Shown in pieces: positions 32,573 through 40,977 of a stretch of DNA of 64,000 bases. The DNA lies in contig NZ_PVUE01000016.1 of assembly GCF_003003235.1 (NCBI RefSeq), forward strand, positions 1-64,000, read 5' to 3'. Position 1 is the stretch's first letter; each line of letters starts with the position of its first letter. The notes beneath the pieces are model-generated. The model was not told the origin of the DNA, searched no databases, and was given only the letters and a program-made list of their open reading frames with translations. This stretch comes from Antricoccus suffuscus. GTDB taxonomy: Bacteria > Actinomycetota > Actinomycetes > Mycobacteriales > Antricoccaceae. The translations under genes and the position numbers were made by a program.

Positions 32573-33922
32573 ATGCACTCTCCGATCCCGGACTATCTCC
32601 AGAGCGTGTGGGACACGTGCGCGCAAAATGTCGATGGCGCCGTGGCTGACTACATCCCTGAGCTCGCCGACGTCGACCCCGATCTGTTTGGCATCTGTGT
32701 CGCGACCGCGGATGGCTATCTCTACGAGGTCGGTGATACGCGCACTGACTTCTCGATCCAGTCGATGTCCAAGCCGTTCACGTATGCGCTCGCGCTCGCG
32801 CACCGCGGCATCGAGGAAGTGGGCACGAAGATCGACGTCGAGCCGTCCGGGGATGCCTTCAACAACATCTCGCTCGAACGGGCCACTGGCCGCCCCAGCA
32901 ACGCCATGATCAACGCCGGCGCGATCACCGCCACGTCGCTGATTAAAGATGACGGCGCGGAGTCACGATTCGAGCGGATCCGGGCGGCGTACTCGAAGTA
33001 CGCAGGCCGCGAGTTGGCGATCAACAACGATATCTACGAGTCCGAGTCCCAGACCGGTTTCCGCAACCGGGCGATCGGTTACATGCTGCGCACCGTAGGC
33101 ATTCTCGAGGATGACCCGGATCCCGTGCTGGAGGACTACTTCCGGCAGTGCTCGATCAGCCTGGACTGTCGAGACGTCGCGATCATGGCGGCCACCCTGG
33201 CCAACGGCGGAGTCAACCCGCGCACCGGAGACCGCCTGCTGTCACAGCCGCTCCTGACCCACCTACTTAGCGTCATGACGACGTGCGGCATGTACGACGC
33301 AGCGGGGGACTGGGTCACTTCCGTTGGCATGCCGGCAAAGAGCGGCGTCAGCGGCGGGATCATGGCCGTGCTTCCCGGCCAGCTCGGTCTCGCCGTCTAC
33401 TCCCCGCGGCTGGACCAACACGGCAACAGCGTGCGCGGCGTACAGGCTTGCGAACGGCTCTCGCGTGACCTCGGGATGCACTTTATGCGTGTATCAAGGG
33501 AAAGTAGCTCGGCGATCCGCGCGACGTACACGCTGAGCCAGGCGCATCAGAAAAGTCGCGTTGTGAGCGAGAGCCGGCACGACGAGACGCTAGCCGCGCG
33601 TGGCAACGGCGTACGGGTCTATGAGTTGCAGGGCGATCTGCTGTTTACCGGCACCGAAACGTTTCTGCGCGACGTGGGCTCACTGGAGATCGAACCCGGG
33701 ACCCTTGTCATTGACGTGCAGCGAGTCAACGAGGTCAACGAGGTAGCCCGCCGGTTGATCCTCGAGCTGGTACGACGACTCAACGCCGACGGCCGCCATG
33801 CCGTTCTTGTCGACTCCGAGGGCGTGTTCTTCGAGGGGGCCGACCCGACGGAGTTTGCAGAGGTATTCGATGACCGCCGCAAGGCGCTTCGCTGGTGCGC
33901 CTCCGCGCTCGTCGAGCCGTAA
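32573..33922 (+). CDS. glsA: Glutaminase with C-terminal STAS domain
   Basis: A 449-residue protein. Residues 1-310 are a beta-lactamase-fold glutaminase (glutamine to glutamate plus ammonia) with the S-x-x-K catalytic pair Ser64/Lys67 in FSIQSMSKPFTYA and the segments RPSNAMINAGAITATSL and PAKSGVSGGIMAVLPG. Residues ~340-440 look like a STAS domain (FLRDVGSLEIEPGTLVIDVQ ... HAVLVDSEGVF), which in other glutaminases is regulatory. It is divergent from nrtR across a ~100-base region holding the NrtR-type palindrome, so it could be under the same regulator. Convergent with the response-regulator gene. Confidence 0.92.
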   Translation: MHSPIPDYLQSVWDTCAQNVDGAVADYIPELADVDPDLFGICVATADGYLYEVGDTRTDFSIQSMSKPFTYALALAHRGIEEVGTKIDVEPSGDAFNNISLERATGRPSNAMINAGAITATSLIKDDGAESRFERIRAAYSKYAGRELAINNDIYESESQTGFRNRAIGYMLRTVGILEDDPDPVLEDYFRQCSISLDCRDVAIMAATLANGGVNPRTGDRLLSQPLLTHLLSVMTTCGMYDAAGDWVTSVGMPAKSGVSGGIMAVLPGQLGLAVYSPRLDQHGNSVRGVQACERLSRDLGMHFMRVSRESSSAIRATYTLSQAHQKSRVVSESRHDETLAARGNGVRVYELQGDLLFTGTETFLRDVGSLEIEPGTLVIDVQRVNEVNEVARRLILELVRRLNADGRHAVLVDSEGVFFEGADPTEFAEVFDDRRKALRWCASALVEP

Positions 33923-33968
33923 GAGCGGCGTGGGCGGTGCCTGCTACTTGCTCGGTCGGTGGCTTGGC

Positions 33969-34628
33969 CTACGGCTCGGAATGAGTGAGCCCCGACTCGA
34001 CCGCGAAAACGACAAGTTGGGCGCGGTCACGCGCATGTAGCTTGGTCATTGCGCGGCTGACGTGGGTGCGTACGGTTGCTGGACTGAGGAAAAGCGAGGT
34101 AGCGATCTCGTCGTTCGATTGGCCGGTCGCCACCCAGCGGACAATCTCAACCTCGCGCTCGGTAAGGCGATGAAGCTCAGGGTGCGGATTGCGTGCCGGC
34201 CTGTCACCGGTGAACTGCTCAATCACCGTGCGCGTCACCGACGGCGACAGGAGTGAGCCGCCGTCGGCGACGACTCGTACGGCGCGTAGCAGGTCGGTCG
34301 GCTCGGCGTCCTTGAGGATGAAACCGCTGGCGCCATTGCGAAGTGCCTCAAACACGTACTCGTCCATCTCGAACGTGGTGAGCATGATGACGCGCACATT
34401 GGTCAACTCTGTGTCGGCATTAATCTCGCGCAGCGCCGCCAGCCCATCGAGTTCGGGCATCCGGATGTCCATGAGCACGACGTTTGGCCGCTCGGTGCGC
34501 ACGACGGCGAGACCGGCGCGCCCGTCCGCCGCCTCACCGGCAAGCTCGATTCCGGCCTCGGACTCGATGAGCGTGCGCAAACCCATCCGCACTAGCGGCT
34601 GGTCGTCGATGATGGCAACCCGGATCAT
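33969..34628 (-). CDS. NarL/FixJ-type response regulator
   Basis: A 219-residue DNA-binding response regulator. The receiver domain has Asp54 as phosphorylation site in VVLMDIRMPELDG, with the acidic pair in IIDDQPLV and the conserved Lys in FILKDAEP. The C-terminal LuxR-type HTH reads HRLTEREVEIVRWVATGQSNDEIATSL and VRTHVSRAMTKL. It overlaps the sensor kinase gene by 4 bases, so the two form one system. A palindrome at 35839-35864 is a candidate binding site, probably controlling the divergent ABC exporter. Confidence 0.94.
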   Translation of the reverse strand: MIRVAIIDDQPLVRMGLRTLIESEAGIELAGEAADGRAGLAVVRTERPNVVLMDIRMPELDGLAALREINADTELTNVRVIMLTTFEMDEYVFEALRNGASGFILKDAEPTDLLRAVRVVADGGSLLSPSVTRTVIEQFTGDRPARNPHPELHRLTEREVEIVRWVATGQSNDEIATSLFLSPATVRTHVSRAMTKLHARDRAQLVVFAVESGLTHSEP

Positions 34629-35821
34629 GAGGCCTCCTCAAGGACGCACGGCAGTGTTGCGTGTACGGCGAACCCGCCCTCGGCCCCCGGACCCGCCGCG
34701 AGAGTGCCGCCGACCGACTCCGCGCGGGCCCGCATGCCGCGGATCCCGGTTCCGCGCGAGGAGGTGGCTGCGGTCGAACGCGATGGCCCGGACCCGGTAT
34801 CGATCACATCTAAGGAAAGTGCGCCGTTGTCGTGTCGCACCCGTACGCTCGCTCGCGCCGGCCCGGCGTGGCGCAGCACGTTGGTCAGCGACTCCTGCAG
34901 GATGCGGTACGCCGCCTCGTCCACATCCGGGGGTATGCCTTGCAGCATGGGGATGTCGACCGCGACATCTACGCCGCCGCTACGGATGCGGCGTACTAGA
35001 ACCTCGGCGTCGGCGAGTCCCGAACGAGGTCGCAATGGGGCGTCATCGGTGCCGCCGGCGCGCAGCAGATCAAGTTGCGCGCGCAGGCCGTCGATAGACT
35101 CCTTACTCGTCGCGCGGATCGCCTCGAGAGATTCGCGGGCCTTATCGGGTCGAGAGTCGAGCACATGCAAGGCGACGCCTGAGTGCATCGCGATCACGGC
35201 GAGTCCGTGGCCAAGCGTGTCGTGCAAGTCCTGCGCCATCTGCAGTCGCTCCTCGGATGCGGCCCGCCGAGCCTGCTCGGCTCGAACTCCCGCCTGTGAC
35301 TCGCTGCGGGTCCGGATCGCGGTCCCGATGGCGGTCGGTACGGCGATCCAGGCGCAGATCCAGATAATCGCGTCTCCGATACCCCACCATGTGGCGTGCC
35401 CAAACATGCCGTGTGCGAGGCCGGTCAGGAGCGCCGCGACGTACAAGATCGCCACTGCGACGAGCGTACGACGCAACTCCACTCGCCGAGCCAGCATGAA
35501 CACAGCCGCGGCCTCGGAGATCAGAATCGGCCCGAATGCATAGCCAACGGCGAAGTAGGTGATAACGGCCGTACTGGTGATCGTGAAAGCCAGCAGCGGG
35601 CGCCATCGCATGATCACCAGAGACGCGGCCGCGATCACGATGAGCGCGTAGGCGAGCGGGCCGGGGGTGCCGAGCCCCTGGTTGATCGAGGCCGGCCGTG
35701 TGCCGCCCGCTCCGAAAAACAGCATGAGCGCCGCGAACGCTACATATCCCCACGGGACGGGCTTGAGTGCGGCGAAGTTGGGCATATCGACAAGACTAAG
35801 CCAGCGCAGCGCGGTGAGCAT
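34625..35821 (-). CDS. Sensor histidine kinase, HisKA_3 (NarX/DesK) type
   Basis: About 398 residues. Four to five hydrophobic segments occupy the N-terminal ~170 residues, with no large external domain. Then comes a short coiled region and the dimerisation box QMAQDLHDTLGHGLAVIAMH with the phospho-acceptor His near residue 200. The ATPase domain has AAYRILQESLTNVLRHA (N box) and DTGSGPS and GTGIRGMRARAES (G boxes). The start is uncertain: ATG 35821 is used, ATG 35785 is possible, and the open frame reaching 35890 would overlap a palindrome that looks regulatory. It is the partner of the response regulator encoded immediately downstream. Such few-helix sensors beside ABC-2 exporters often detect envelope stress or antibiotics. 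Confidence 0.9.
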   Translation of the reverse strand: MLTALRWLSLVDMPNFAALKPVPWGYVAFAALMLFFGAGGTRPASINQGLGTPGPLAYALIVIAAASLVIMRWRPLLAFTITSTAVITYFAVGYAFGPILISEAAAVFMLARRVELRRTLVAVAILYVAALLTGLAHGMFGHATWWGIGDAIIWICAWIAVPTAIGTAIRTRSESQAGVRAEQARRAASEERLQMAQDLHDTLGHGLAVIAMHSGVALHVLDSRPDKARESLEAIRATSKESIDGLRAQLDLLRAGGTDDAPLRPRSGLADAEVLVRRIRSGGVDVAVDIPMLQGIPPDVDEAAYRILQESLTNVLRHAGPARASVRVRHDNGALSLDVIDTGSGPSRSTAATSSRGTGIRGMRARAESVGGTLAAGPGAEGGFAVHATLPCVLEEAS

Positions 35822-35838
35822 CCGAAGCGGGACGTATG

Positions 35839-35864
35839 CGTCGTACGCAGATTTGCGTACGACG
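35839..35864. promoter_or_regulatory. Perfect 11-bp-arm palindrome between sensor kinase and ABC exporter genes
   Basis: CGTCGTACGCA (35839-35849) and TGCGTACGACG (35854-35864) flank a 4-base spacer GATT. It lies in the ~100-base divergent intergenic region, about 55 bases before the exporter ATPase start. LuxR-type regulators bind such dyads, so the neighbouring response regulator is the first candidate. Confidence 0.65.
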
Positions 35865-35919
35865 AGTTCAGCCGCTCGCCGGACGTGCAACTACGAGCCC
35901 GCGGGAAATAGTCGACCGC

Positions 35920-36867
35920 ATGACAAACGAACTAGTGGTCACCGATCGGTTGACCAAGACTTTTGGCAACCGAACCGCCGTGCGTGACGTGAGCCTGACC
36001 GTACGACGCGGCGAAGTGTATGGGTTTCTCGGCCCGAACGGCGCGGGAAAGACAACGACATTGCGGATCGTGCTTGGGCTGGCGACCGCGACTAGTGGTA
36101 CGGCGACGGTCCTTGGCCTGCCGGCCGGCGACTCCGACGCCGTAGTTCGCACAGGGGCTCTGATCGAGGGGCCGGGTTTCTATCCGTACCTCTCCGGGCG
36201 CGACAACCTGCGTTCAATGGCCCGCTATCGAGGGCTGAGTGACCGTGAGGTGGACGAGGTGCTCGAGCGGGTCGATCTCACCGCGCGCGGCAAGGACAAG
36301 TTCAAGTCCTACTCGCTCGGCATGAAGCAACGCCTCGGCGTCGCGTCCGGATTGCTTGGTACGCCGGAACTCCTGGTCCTCGACGAGCCGACCAATGGGC
36401 TCGACCCCGCTGGCATGGCCGACATGCGCAAGCTCATTCGCGAACTGGCAGACCAGGGCCAGACGGTCATGCTCTCCAGCCACATGCTCGCGGAGGTAGA
36501 GGAGGTGTGCGACCGCGTCGGCGTGATCGCGGGTGGCAAGCTGCTCGTGGAGAGCAGCGTTCGTGACCTGCGTGGTACGGCGGCCACCCTGGTCCGCGCC
36601 GAACCGCTCGATGCCGCGCTCGCCATCGGCATGCGACTTGCCGGCGACGACGGCGTACACCTGCACGATGGGGCATCGATGCGGCTTGACATCGATCCGG
36701 GCCGCGCGCCGGAAGTGACCGCAGCCCTTGTCGCAGAAGGGATCCGCGTGTTTGAGGTGCGCCCGATCGAACAGTCGCTTGAGGAGATCTTCTTCCAACT
36801 CACCGGTACGCCGGTCGACACCACGCTGGCCGCCGACTCCATATCAACAGAAAGGCAGGTTGCGTGA
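35920..36867 (+). CDS. ABC-2 exporter ATP-binding protein
   Basis: A 315-residue ATPase of the DrrA/CcmA-like group used for drug or lipid export. It has GPNGAGKTTTLRIVLGLA (Walker A), YSLGMKQRLGVASGLLG (signature), LLVLDEPTNGLDPAGM (Walker B) and VMLSSHMLAEVEEVCDR (switch), then a ~90-residue C-terminal domain. ATG 35920 is chosen; GGGAAA lies about 12 bases upstream, and earlier starts would run over the palindrome at 35839-35864. It overlaps the permease gene by 4 bases. Divergent from the two-component system, which probably regulates it. Confidence 0.92.
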   Translation: MTNELVVTDRLTKTFGNRTAVRDVSLTVRRGEVYGFLGPNGAGKTTTLRIVLGLATATSGTATVLGLPAGDSDAVVRTGALIEGPGFYPYLSGRDNLRSMARYRGLSDREVDEVLERVDLTARGKDKFKSYSLGMKQRLGVASGLLGTPELLVLDEPTNGLDPAGMADMRKLIRELADQGQTVMLSSHMLAEVEEVCDRVGVIAGGKLLVESSVRDLRGTAATLVRAEPLDAALAIGMRLAGDDGVHLHDGASMRLDIDPGRAPEVTAALVAEGIRVFEVRPIEQSLEEIFFQLTGTPVDTTLAADSISTERQVA

Positions 36868-37721
36868 TGCGATCGCTGATAAATAGCACCCGCGCCGAGC
36901 TACTGCGCATCCGCAAGTGGCCGGCGATCTGGATGATGGGTGGCGTCTGGCTGATCCTCAACCTCGTCTTCGGCTACTTGTTTCCGTATCTGTCGTATGT
37001 CTCGGGCACGAAGACGTTCAGCGTCGAAGGCGGCTCCCGGGCAGAGCTGATCAGTAGCATCTTGCCTGCCTCGGCTCCGGCAGTAGTAGTACAAGGGATG
37101 CCGATGTTTGGTGGCGCGATCATCCTGACGCTCGGGGCGCTTGTCGCGGGGAGTGGATACTCGTGGGGCACATGGAAGACGGTCATGCTGCAGGGCCCAC
37201 GCCGTACGGCGGCCTTCGGCGGCACGATTCTTGCGGTGCTGTCAGTCGTGTTCCTGGTCGTGGTTGCGACGATGGTCGTCGACTTCGGCGCTGCGAGCCT
37301 CATCGCGGCCGGGCAGTCGCAGTCGCTGGCGTGGCCGGCGTTCTCGGTCATCTTGCAGGGCTTCGGGTCGGGCCTGCTGATCATGGCGATGTGGGCGCTC
37401 GGCGGGATCGCGCTAGGCACCATCGCCCGCGGCCCGGCTCTCGGAATCGGGCTCGGGCTGGTGTGGGCGCTGGTCCTGGAAAACCTGCTGCGCGGCGTAT
37501 CGAGTGTCCTTGGGCCGTTCGAGAAGGCGGTCGACTGGATGCCGGGTACGGCGAGCGGATCACTCGCCAGCGCGATCAATGGCGCACCGTCCGCCCAGTC
37601 TGGGGCGCCGGGCGTGGTTAGTGTGCTCAGCGGAGGATCGGCAACGCTCACTCTCGCGGTCTACGCCCTCCTTTTCGGCGGGATTGCGATGGTGCTCATG
37701 CGCCGCCGCGACATCGCTTGA
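36864..37721 (+). CDS. ABC-2 exporter permease
   Basis: A 285-residue membrane protein with about six hydrophobic segments: one after RIRKWPAIWMM, then a large external loop (residues ~45-75), then ILTLGALVAGSGYSWGTWKT with the conserved short motif seen in ABC-2 permeases next to resistance-type ATPases. The C-terminus ends in MLMRRRDIA-like sequence. GTG 36864 overlaps the ATPase stop; the ATG at 36867 is an equal alternative. Together with the ATPase it should export an unknown compound, possibly an antimicrobial. Confidence 0.88.
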   Translation: MMRSLINSTRAELLRIRKWPAIWMMGGVWLILNLVFGYLFPYLSYVSGTKTFSVEGGSRAELISSILPASAPAVVVQGMPMFGGAIILTLGALVAGSGYSWGTWKTVMLQGPRRTAAFGGTILAVLSVVFLVVVATMVVDFGAASLIAAGQSQSLAWPAFSVILQGFGSGLLIMAMWALGGIALGTIARGPALGIGLGLVWALVLENLLRGVSSVLGPFEKAVDWMPGTASGSLASAINGAPSAQSGAPGVVSVLSGGSATLTLAVYALLFGGIAMVLMRRRDIA

Positions 37722-37729
37722 ATCTCCGC

Positions 37730-38383
37730 TCAATCAGCGAGGTGCTGGAGTGCCTCCCTGATTGGCGTGTCGCCGTTGTTAAACTCGATGAACTTGCCAA
37801 CCGTGCCGGGCAGGTCGAGTGCGGCAGCGGCGACCAAGGCGACGTCCTCGCGCGTGACCTCGCTCTTGCCGCCGTCGCCAACGGTGATCTTGCCAGTCGC
37901 CGGGTCTGTCGTGAGGCGGCTGGGGCCAAGAATCGTCCAGTCGAGCCGGGTCTTCTTCAGATAGTCGTCGGCCGCCGCCTTCGCCTCTGCATAAGCGAAG
38001 AAGGCGTTGTCTTCGGCGACGCCATGATCGAGTCGTGCGCCGTGGTAGGACACCATGACGTAGCGTCCTACGCCGGCCTGTTTTGCCGCGTCCATTGATC
38101 GAATCGCCGCGTCACGGTCCACGGCATACGTGCGGGCCGCGTTTCCGCCGCCTGCTCCCGCGGACCACACAACGGCGTCGTGGTCCTTTAGATGGCTACA
38201 GATGGTGTCGGTGGTGAGATGCTCGACGTCGGCGACGACGGGCTTGGCGCCGGTCTGTTTGACATCAGTAGCGTGGTCGGGGTTGCGAAACAGTGCGGTG
38301 ACCTCGTGGCCCTCGCTGGTGAGGATGCGAGACAGATGCAGAGCGATCTGCCCGTGACCTCCGATGATGGCAATACGCGACAT
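37730..38383 (-). CDS. NAD(P)-binding, NmrA/SDR-like protein
   Basis: A 217-residue Rossmann protein starting MSRIAIIGGHGQIALHLSRIL, with the GxxGxxG dinucleotide motif right at the N-terminus. It has VVWSAGAGG, a YVMVSYHGARLDHG segment in place of the classical SDR triad, and LDWTILGPSRLT, all typical of the atypical SDR group (YwnB/NmrA-like) often annotated as NAD(P)H-binding or sugar epimerase-like. The substrate is unknown. ATG 38383 has AGGGAGCC upstream; the frame extends further but without coding character. The gene is convergent with the exporter operon, with only 8 bases between stops. Confidence 0.88.
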   Translation of the reverse strand: MSRIAIIGGHGQIALHLSRILTSEGHEVTALFRNPDHATDVKQTGAKPVVADVEHLTTDTICSHLKDHDAVVWSAGAGGGNAARTYAVDRDAAIRSMDAAKQAGVGRYVMVSYHGARLDHGVAEDNAFFAYAEAKAAADDYLKKTRLDWTILGPSRLTTDPATGKITVGDGGKSEVTREDVALVAAAALDLPGTVGKFIEFNNGDTPIREALQHLAD

Positions 38384-38454
38384 GTAAGGCTCCCTGGCGT
38401 TGGTGTCGGTCCCACCGTAGGCACAAATGTCGTGTGCTGCTCGTGTGGAACGGT

Positions 38455-38970
38455 TTATCCGCTCATAACCGGCGTGAGGAGTCGGTGTCGTTGCCGAAGT
38501 GCCGCACTCACCGCGTCGGTACGCCGGTTGTCCGCTCCCGGGCCGGGACTCGCGTCGATGTCCTCGGGGCCTGGGAAGGCTCCGCAAGAGAGGCAGACGC
38601 CGCGGTCGTCGAGGTCGCCGCGACAGTCCGCGTGGGTATAGATGCGACTGGGCGGATTCGCCGTACCGAACCGGTCACCCCATCGTCCGAGTGCAAAGAT
38701 GCTCGGCCAGAAGGCGATCCCGGCTTCGGTAAGCACATACTCCGGATGGCCGCCCTCGGCGTGGCGTACGAGAAGACCGGCCTCGACAAGGCTCGACAAC
38801 CGATCAGTGAGCACTGCGCGTGAGATATCGAGATGCGCGAGCAGATCGCTGAACCGACGTACGCCGTAGAAGCAGTCGCGCAGCACGAGCACGGTCCAGC
38901 GCTCGCCGACAATCTCAAGGGCGCGTGCGATGGAGCAGTTCTGTGCCGAATATCCAGTGCCAAGTGCCAT
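38455..38970 (-). CDS. HxlR-family transcriptional regulator
   Basis: A 171-residue winged-helix protein. It starts MALGTGYSAQNCSIARALEIV, the usual opening of HxlR regulators, including the conserved N-terminal Cys that in some members senses electrophiles. The DNA-binding part is RRFSDLLAHLDISRAVLTDRL followed by LVRHAEGGHPEYVLTEAG. An extra ~60-residue C-terminal stretch contains CRGDLDDRGVCLSC, a CxnCxxC cluster that could bind zinc. ATG 38970 is preferred over the earlier start at 38988. It is divergent from an MFS pump, and two copies of a GTCTGTTCAACAGAC-like site lie between them. Confidence 0.9.
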   Translation of the reverse strand: MALGTGYSAQNCSIARALEIVGERWTVLVLRDCFYGVRRFSDLLAHLDISRAVLTDRLSSLVEAGLLVRHAEGGHPEYVLTEAGIAFWPSIFALGRWGDRFGTANPPSRIYTHADCRGDLDDRGVCLSCGAFPGPEDIDASPGPGADNRRTDAVSAALRQRHRLLTPVMSG

Positions 38971-38990
38971 AGAGACAGCGTACAACATTT

Positions 38991-39040
38991 GGTCTGTTCA
39001 ACAGACTCAATGTAGAGTACCTTAGTCTTGTGAACAGACT
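38991..39040. promoter_or_regulatory. Two operator copies between hxlR-type gene and MFS pump
   Basis: Copy 1 at 38991-39007 is GGTCTGTTCAACAGACT, with perfect arms GTCTGTT and AACAGAC around one base. Copy 2 at 39024-39040 is AGTCTTGTGAACAGACT. They start 33 bases apart, about three helical turns. A TAGAGT at 39013-39018 may be the -10 of the pump, so copy 1 sits upstream of it and copy 2 covers the start codon, a repression layout. Confidence 0.75.
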
Positions 39041-40424
39041 GAACCTCTCCATCCCGTCCGCGTTCGAGGCGCGTGCAGTGACCCCGGGCCGCACGCTGTT
39101 GATCTCCTCGTTGGGGACGTTTATCGCGCTGGTCGTGTATTGCGGCCCGTTAGGCAACATGCCCACCATCGCGACCGCGTTGCACGCCGGCCCCGCGTCG
39201 CAGACGTGGATCCTCAGTTCGATGAGCGTGGGGCTGGCCGCATTCCTGTTGACCGCAGGGGCACTGGCCGATGACCTCGGACGTCGGCGCATCTTTGCCG
39301 GAGGCGCCGTCATACTCGCCGCTGGATCGGTCCTATGCGCAGTCGCCTCGGGACCGGTGCTGTTCATCGCCGGCCGAGTGGTCGAAGGAATCGGTGGTGC
39401 GGCCCTTGTCGCATCCAGTCTCGGACTCGTCGCGCACGTTTTCACCACTCCGGCGCAGCGTGCCACCGCAAGCGGCGTCTGGGGAGCGAGCGTCGGCGCC
39501 GGGATCGCTGTCGGTCCTGTCGTCACCGGGCTCCTCGACCTCGCGGGCCTCTGGCGGCTGTTCTACTGGGCGATCGTCGTGTTCGGCGTCGGGCTGGGGT
39601 GGATCGCGCATCGAGGGCTGATCGAGTCGCGCGCCGACGCGCCGCGCAAAGTCGACCTGTACGGCGCCGCGACTCTCAGTGCCGCCATGGTGCTGATCTT
39701 GGTCGCGCTCGTCGAAGGGCGACAGGGGAACGCGCGAGCGCTGGCCCTCTCGGCTATTGCAGCGGTGGCCTTTGGAGTCGCGTTCATCGTCGTCGAACGC
39801 CGCGGCCAACATCCCATGCTTGACCTGCGGCTCTTTCGCGGGCGACGGTTCAGTGCCGCTACCCTGGCCGCGCTGGCCACGGGCGTCGGCGTTATCGGGT
39901 TGATGTCGTTTTCTTGCACGTTCCTGGTCAACACGATGCGCCTGTCGACTCTGGACGCCGCACTTGTGCTGGTCGTGTGGTCCGGGATCAGCGTGGCCAC
40001 GGCGTTGTTGGCGCGGCATCTCCCGGCGTCGATCAGCGGCGGCCACCAGCTTGCGATTGGGCTCGCCGGCGTCGGCGTCGGCTTACTCGCGATGACCGGA
40101 CTGGCGGCAGAATCCTCGCCGTGGCGGCTGGTCCCTGGCCTGATCATCGCCGGCATCGCCAGCGGGGTCCTCAACGCCGCGCTCGGCCGTGAGGCCGTGG
40201 CCAGCGTCCCGGCCGACCGCGCCGGGCTTGGTAGCGGAGCGAACAACACCGCGCGATACCTCGGCTCGTCGATCGGGGTCACCCTCGTCGGGATCATCGC
40301 GATGGACCCGAGCGGGCGAGTCTCTGGCATGGTCGCCGGCTGGAACCACGCGGCCCTCGTCACCGGCGTTCTGTCGCTCGCCGGCGCCGCCGCAATCTTT
40401 CGGCTTAGCCGCCGGACTGGCTAG
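39030..40424 (+). CDS. MFS drug-type exporter
   Basis: A 464-residue membrane protein with the DHA2-like layout. It has FIAGRVVEGIGGAALVASSLGLV (motif C region) and LADDLGRRRIFAGG (motif A, the loop between helices 2 and 3). Many Gly/Ala-rich helices run to the C-terminus. It starts at GTG 39030 inside operator copy 2, with no clear ribosome-binding site, so it may be translated from a near-leaderless mRNA. Likely repressed by the divergent HxlR protein and induced by its pump substrate. Cargo unknown. Confidence 0.9.
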   Translation: MNRLNLSIPSAFEARAVTPGRTLLISSLGTFIALVVYCGPLGNMPTIATALHAGPASQTWILSSMSVGLAAFLLTAGALADDLGRRRIFAGGAVILAAGSVLCAVASGPVLFIAGRVVEGIGGAALVASSLGLVAHVFTTPAQRATASGVWGASVGAGIAVGPVVTGLLDLAGLWRLFYWAIVVFGVGLGWIAHRGLIESRADAPRKVDLYGAATLSAAMVLILVALVEGRQGNARALALSAIAAVAFGVAFIVVERRGQHPMLDLRLFRGRRFSAATLAALATGVGVIGLMSFSCTFLVNTMRLSTLDAALVLVVWSGISVATALLARHLPASISGGHQLAIGLAGVGVGLLAMTGLAAESSPWRLVPGLIIAGIASGVLNAALGREAVASVPADRAGLGSGANNTARYLGSSIGVTLVGIIAMDPSGRVSGMVAGWNHAALVTGVLSLAGAAAIFRLSRRTG

Positions 40425-40505
40425 CGGAAATCAACCAAAAGGTTGATCGGGGATTCAACCTGCGAGGCGATGGTTGGGTGGTTCTGCCCTGAAACCATTG
40501 ATGAC

Positions 40506-40949
40506 ATGAAAAAGAACTATTACGCCGCACTCACCTACATGGTGCTCGGCCTCGTTGCCGGCCTTTACTACCGAGAGTTCACGAAGGCGCGGGACTTCAC
40601 CGGGGATACACAGTTGTCGGTGATGCACACCCATCTGCTTGCGCTCGGCATGTTGGTGTTCTTGATCGTGCTCGCGCTGGACAAGCTGTTTGACTTGTCA
40701 CGAACGAAGTCTTTTAACCTCTTCTTCTGGTTCTATAACGCAGGATTGGTCGTGACCGTCGCGATGATGTTCGTGCACGGGACGATGGATGTCCTCGGCA
40801 AGGATGTCTCGGGCGCGGTGCCAGGAATCGCCGGGCTTGGCCATATCCTCCTTACGGTCGGGCTGGCCAGCTTCTTCGTGTCGCTGCGCTCGCGGGCGTT
40901 TGGCGACAAGGCAAGCGATGAGTCCGCGCGCGTCGCTGTTGACGCCTGA
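40506..40949 (+). CDS. DUF2871-like small integral membrane protein
   Basis: A 147-residue protein with four predicted membrane helices (YYAALTYMVLGLVAGLYY; LALGMLVFLIVLALDKLF; FFWFYNAGLVVTVAMMF; GLGHILLTVGLASFFVSL). The histidines in VMHTHLLALG and FVHGTMD are conserved-looking and could face a membrane cofactor or metal. It resembles the DUF2871 family, function unknown. ATG 40506 (MKKNYYAALTY) is used; the earlier frame start adds a non-hydrophobic stretch. It sits between two MFS genes, 28 bases before the second. Confidence 0.75.
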   Translation: MKKNYYAALTYMVLGLVAGLYYREFTKARDFTGDTQLSVMHTHLLALGMLVFLIVLALDKLFDLSRTKSFNLFFWFYNAGLVVTVAMMFVHGTMDVLGKDVSGAVPGIAGLGHILLTVGLASFFVSLRSRAFGDKASDESARVAVDA

Positions 40950-40977
40950 TCGACCAGGAACACGGAGTAGCACGTAA

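Noticed and set aside
33914-33980. Inverted repeat CGAGCCGTA/TACGGCTCG spanning the convergent glsA and response-regulator ends
   Set aside because: Both arms are the last codons (Glu-Pro-stop) of the two proteins, and the ~50-base loop makes a terminator doubtful; probably coincidence.
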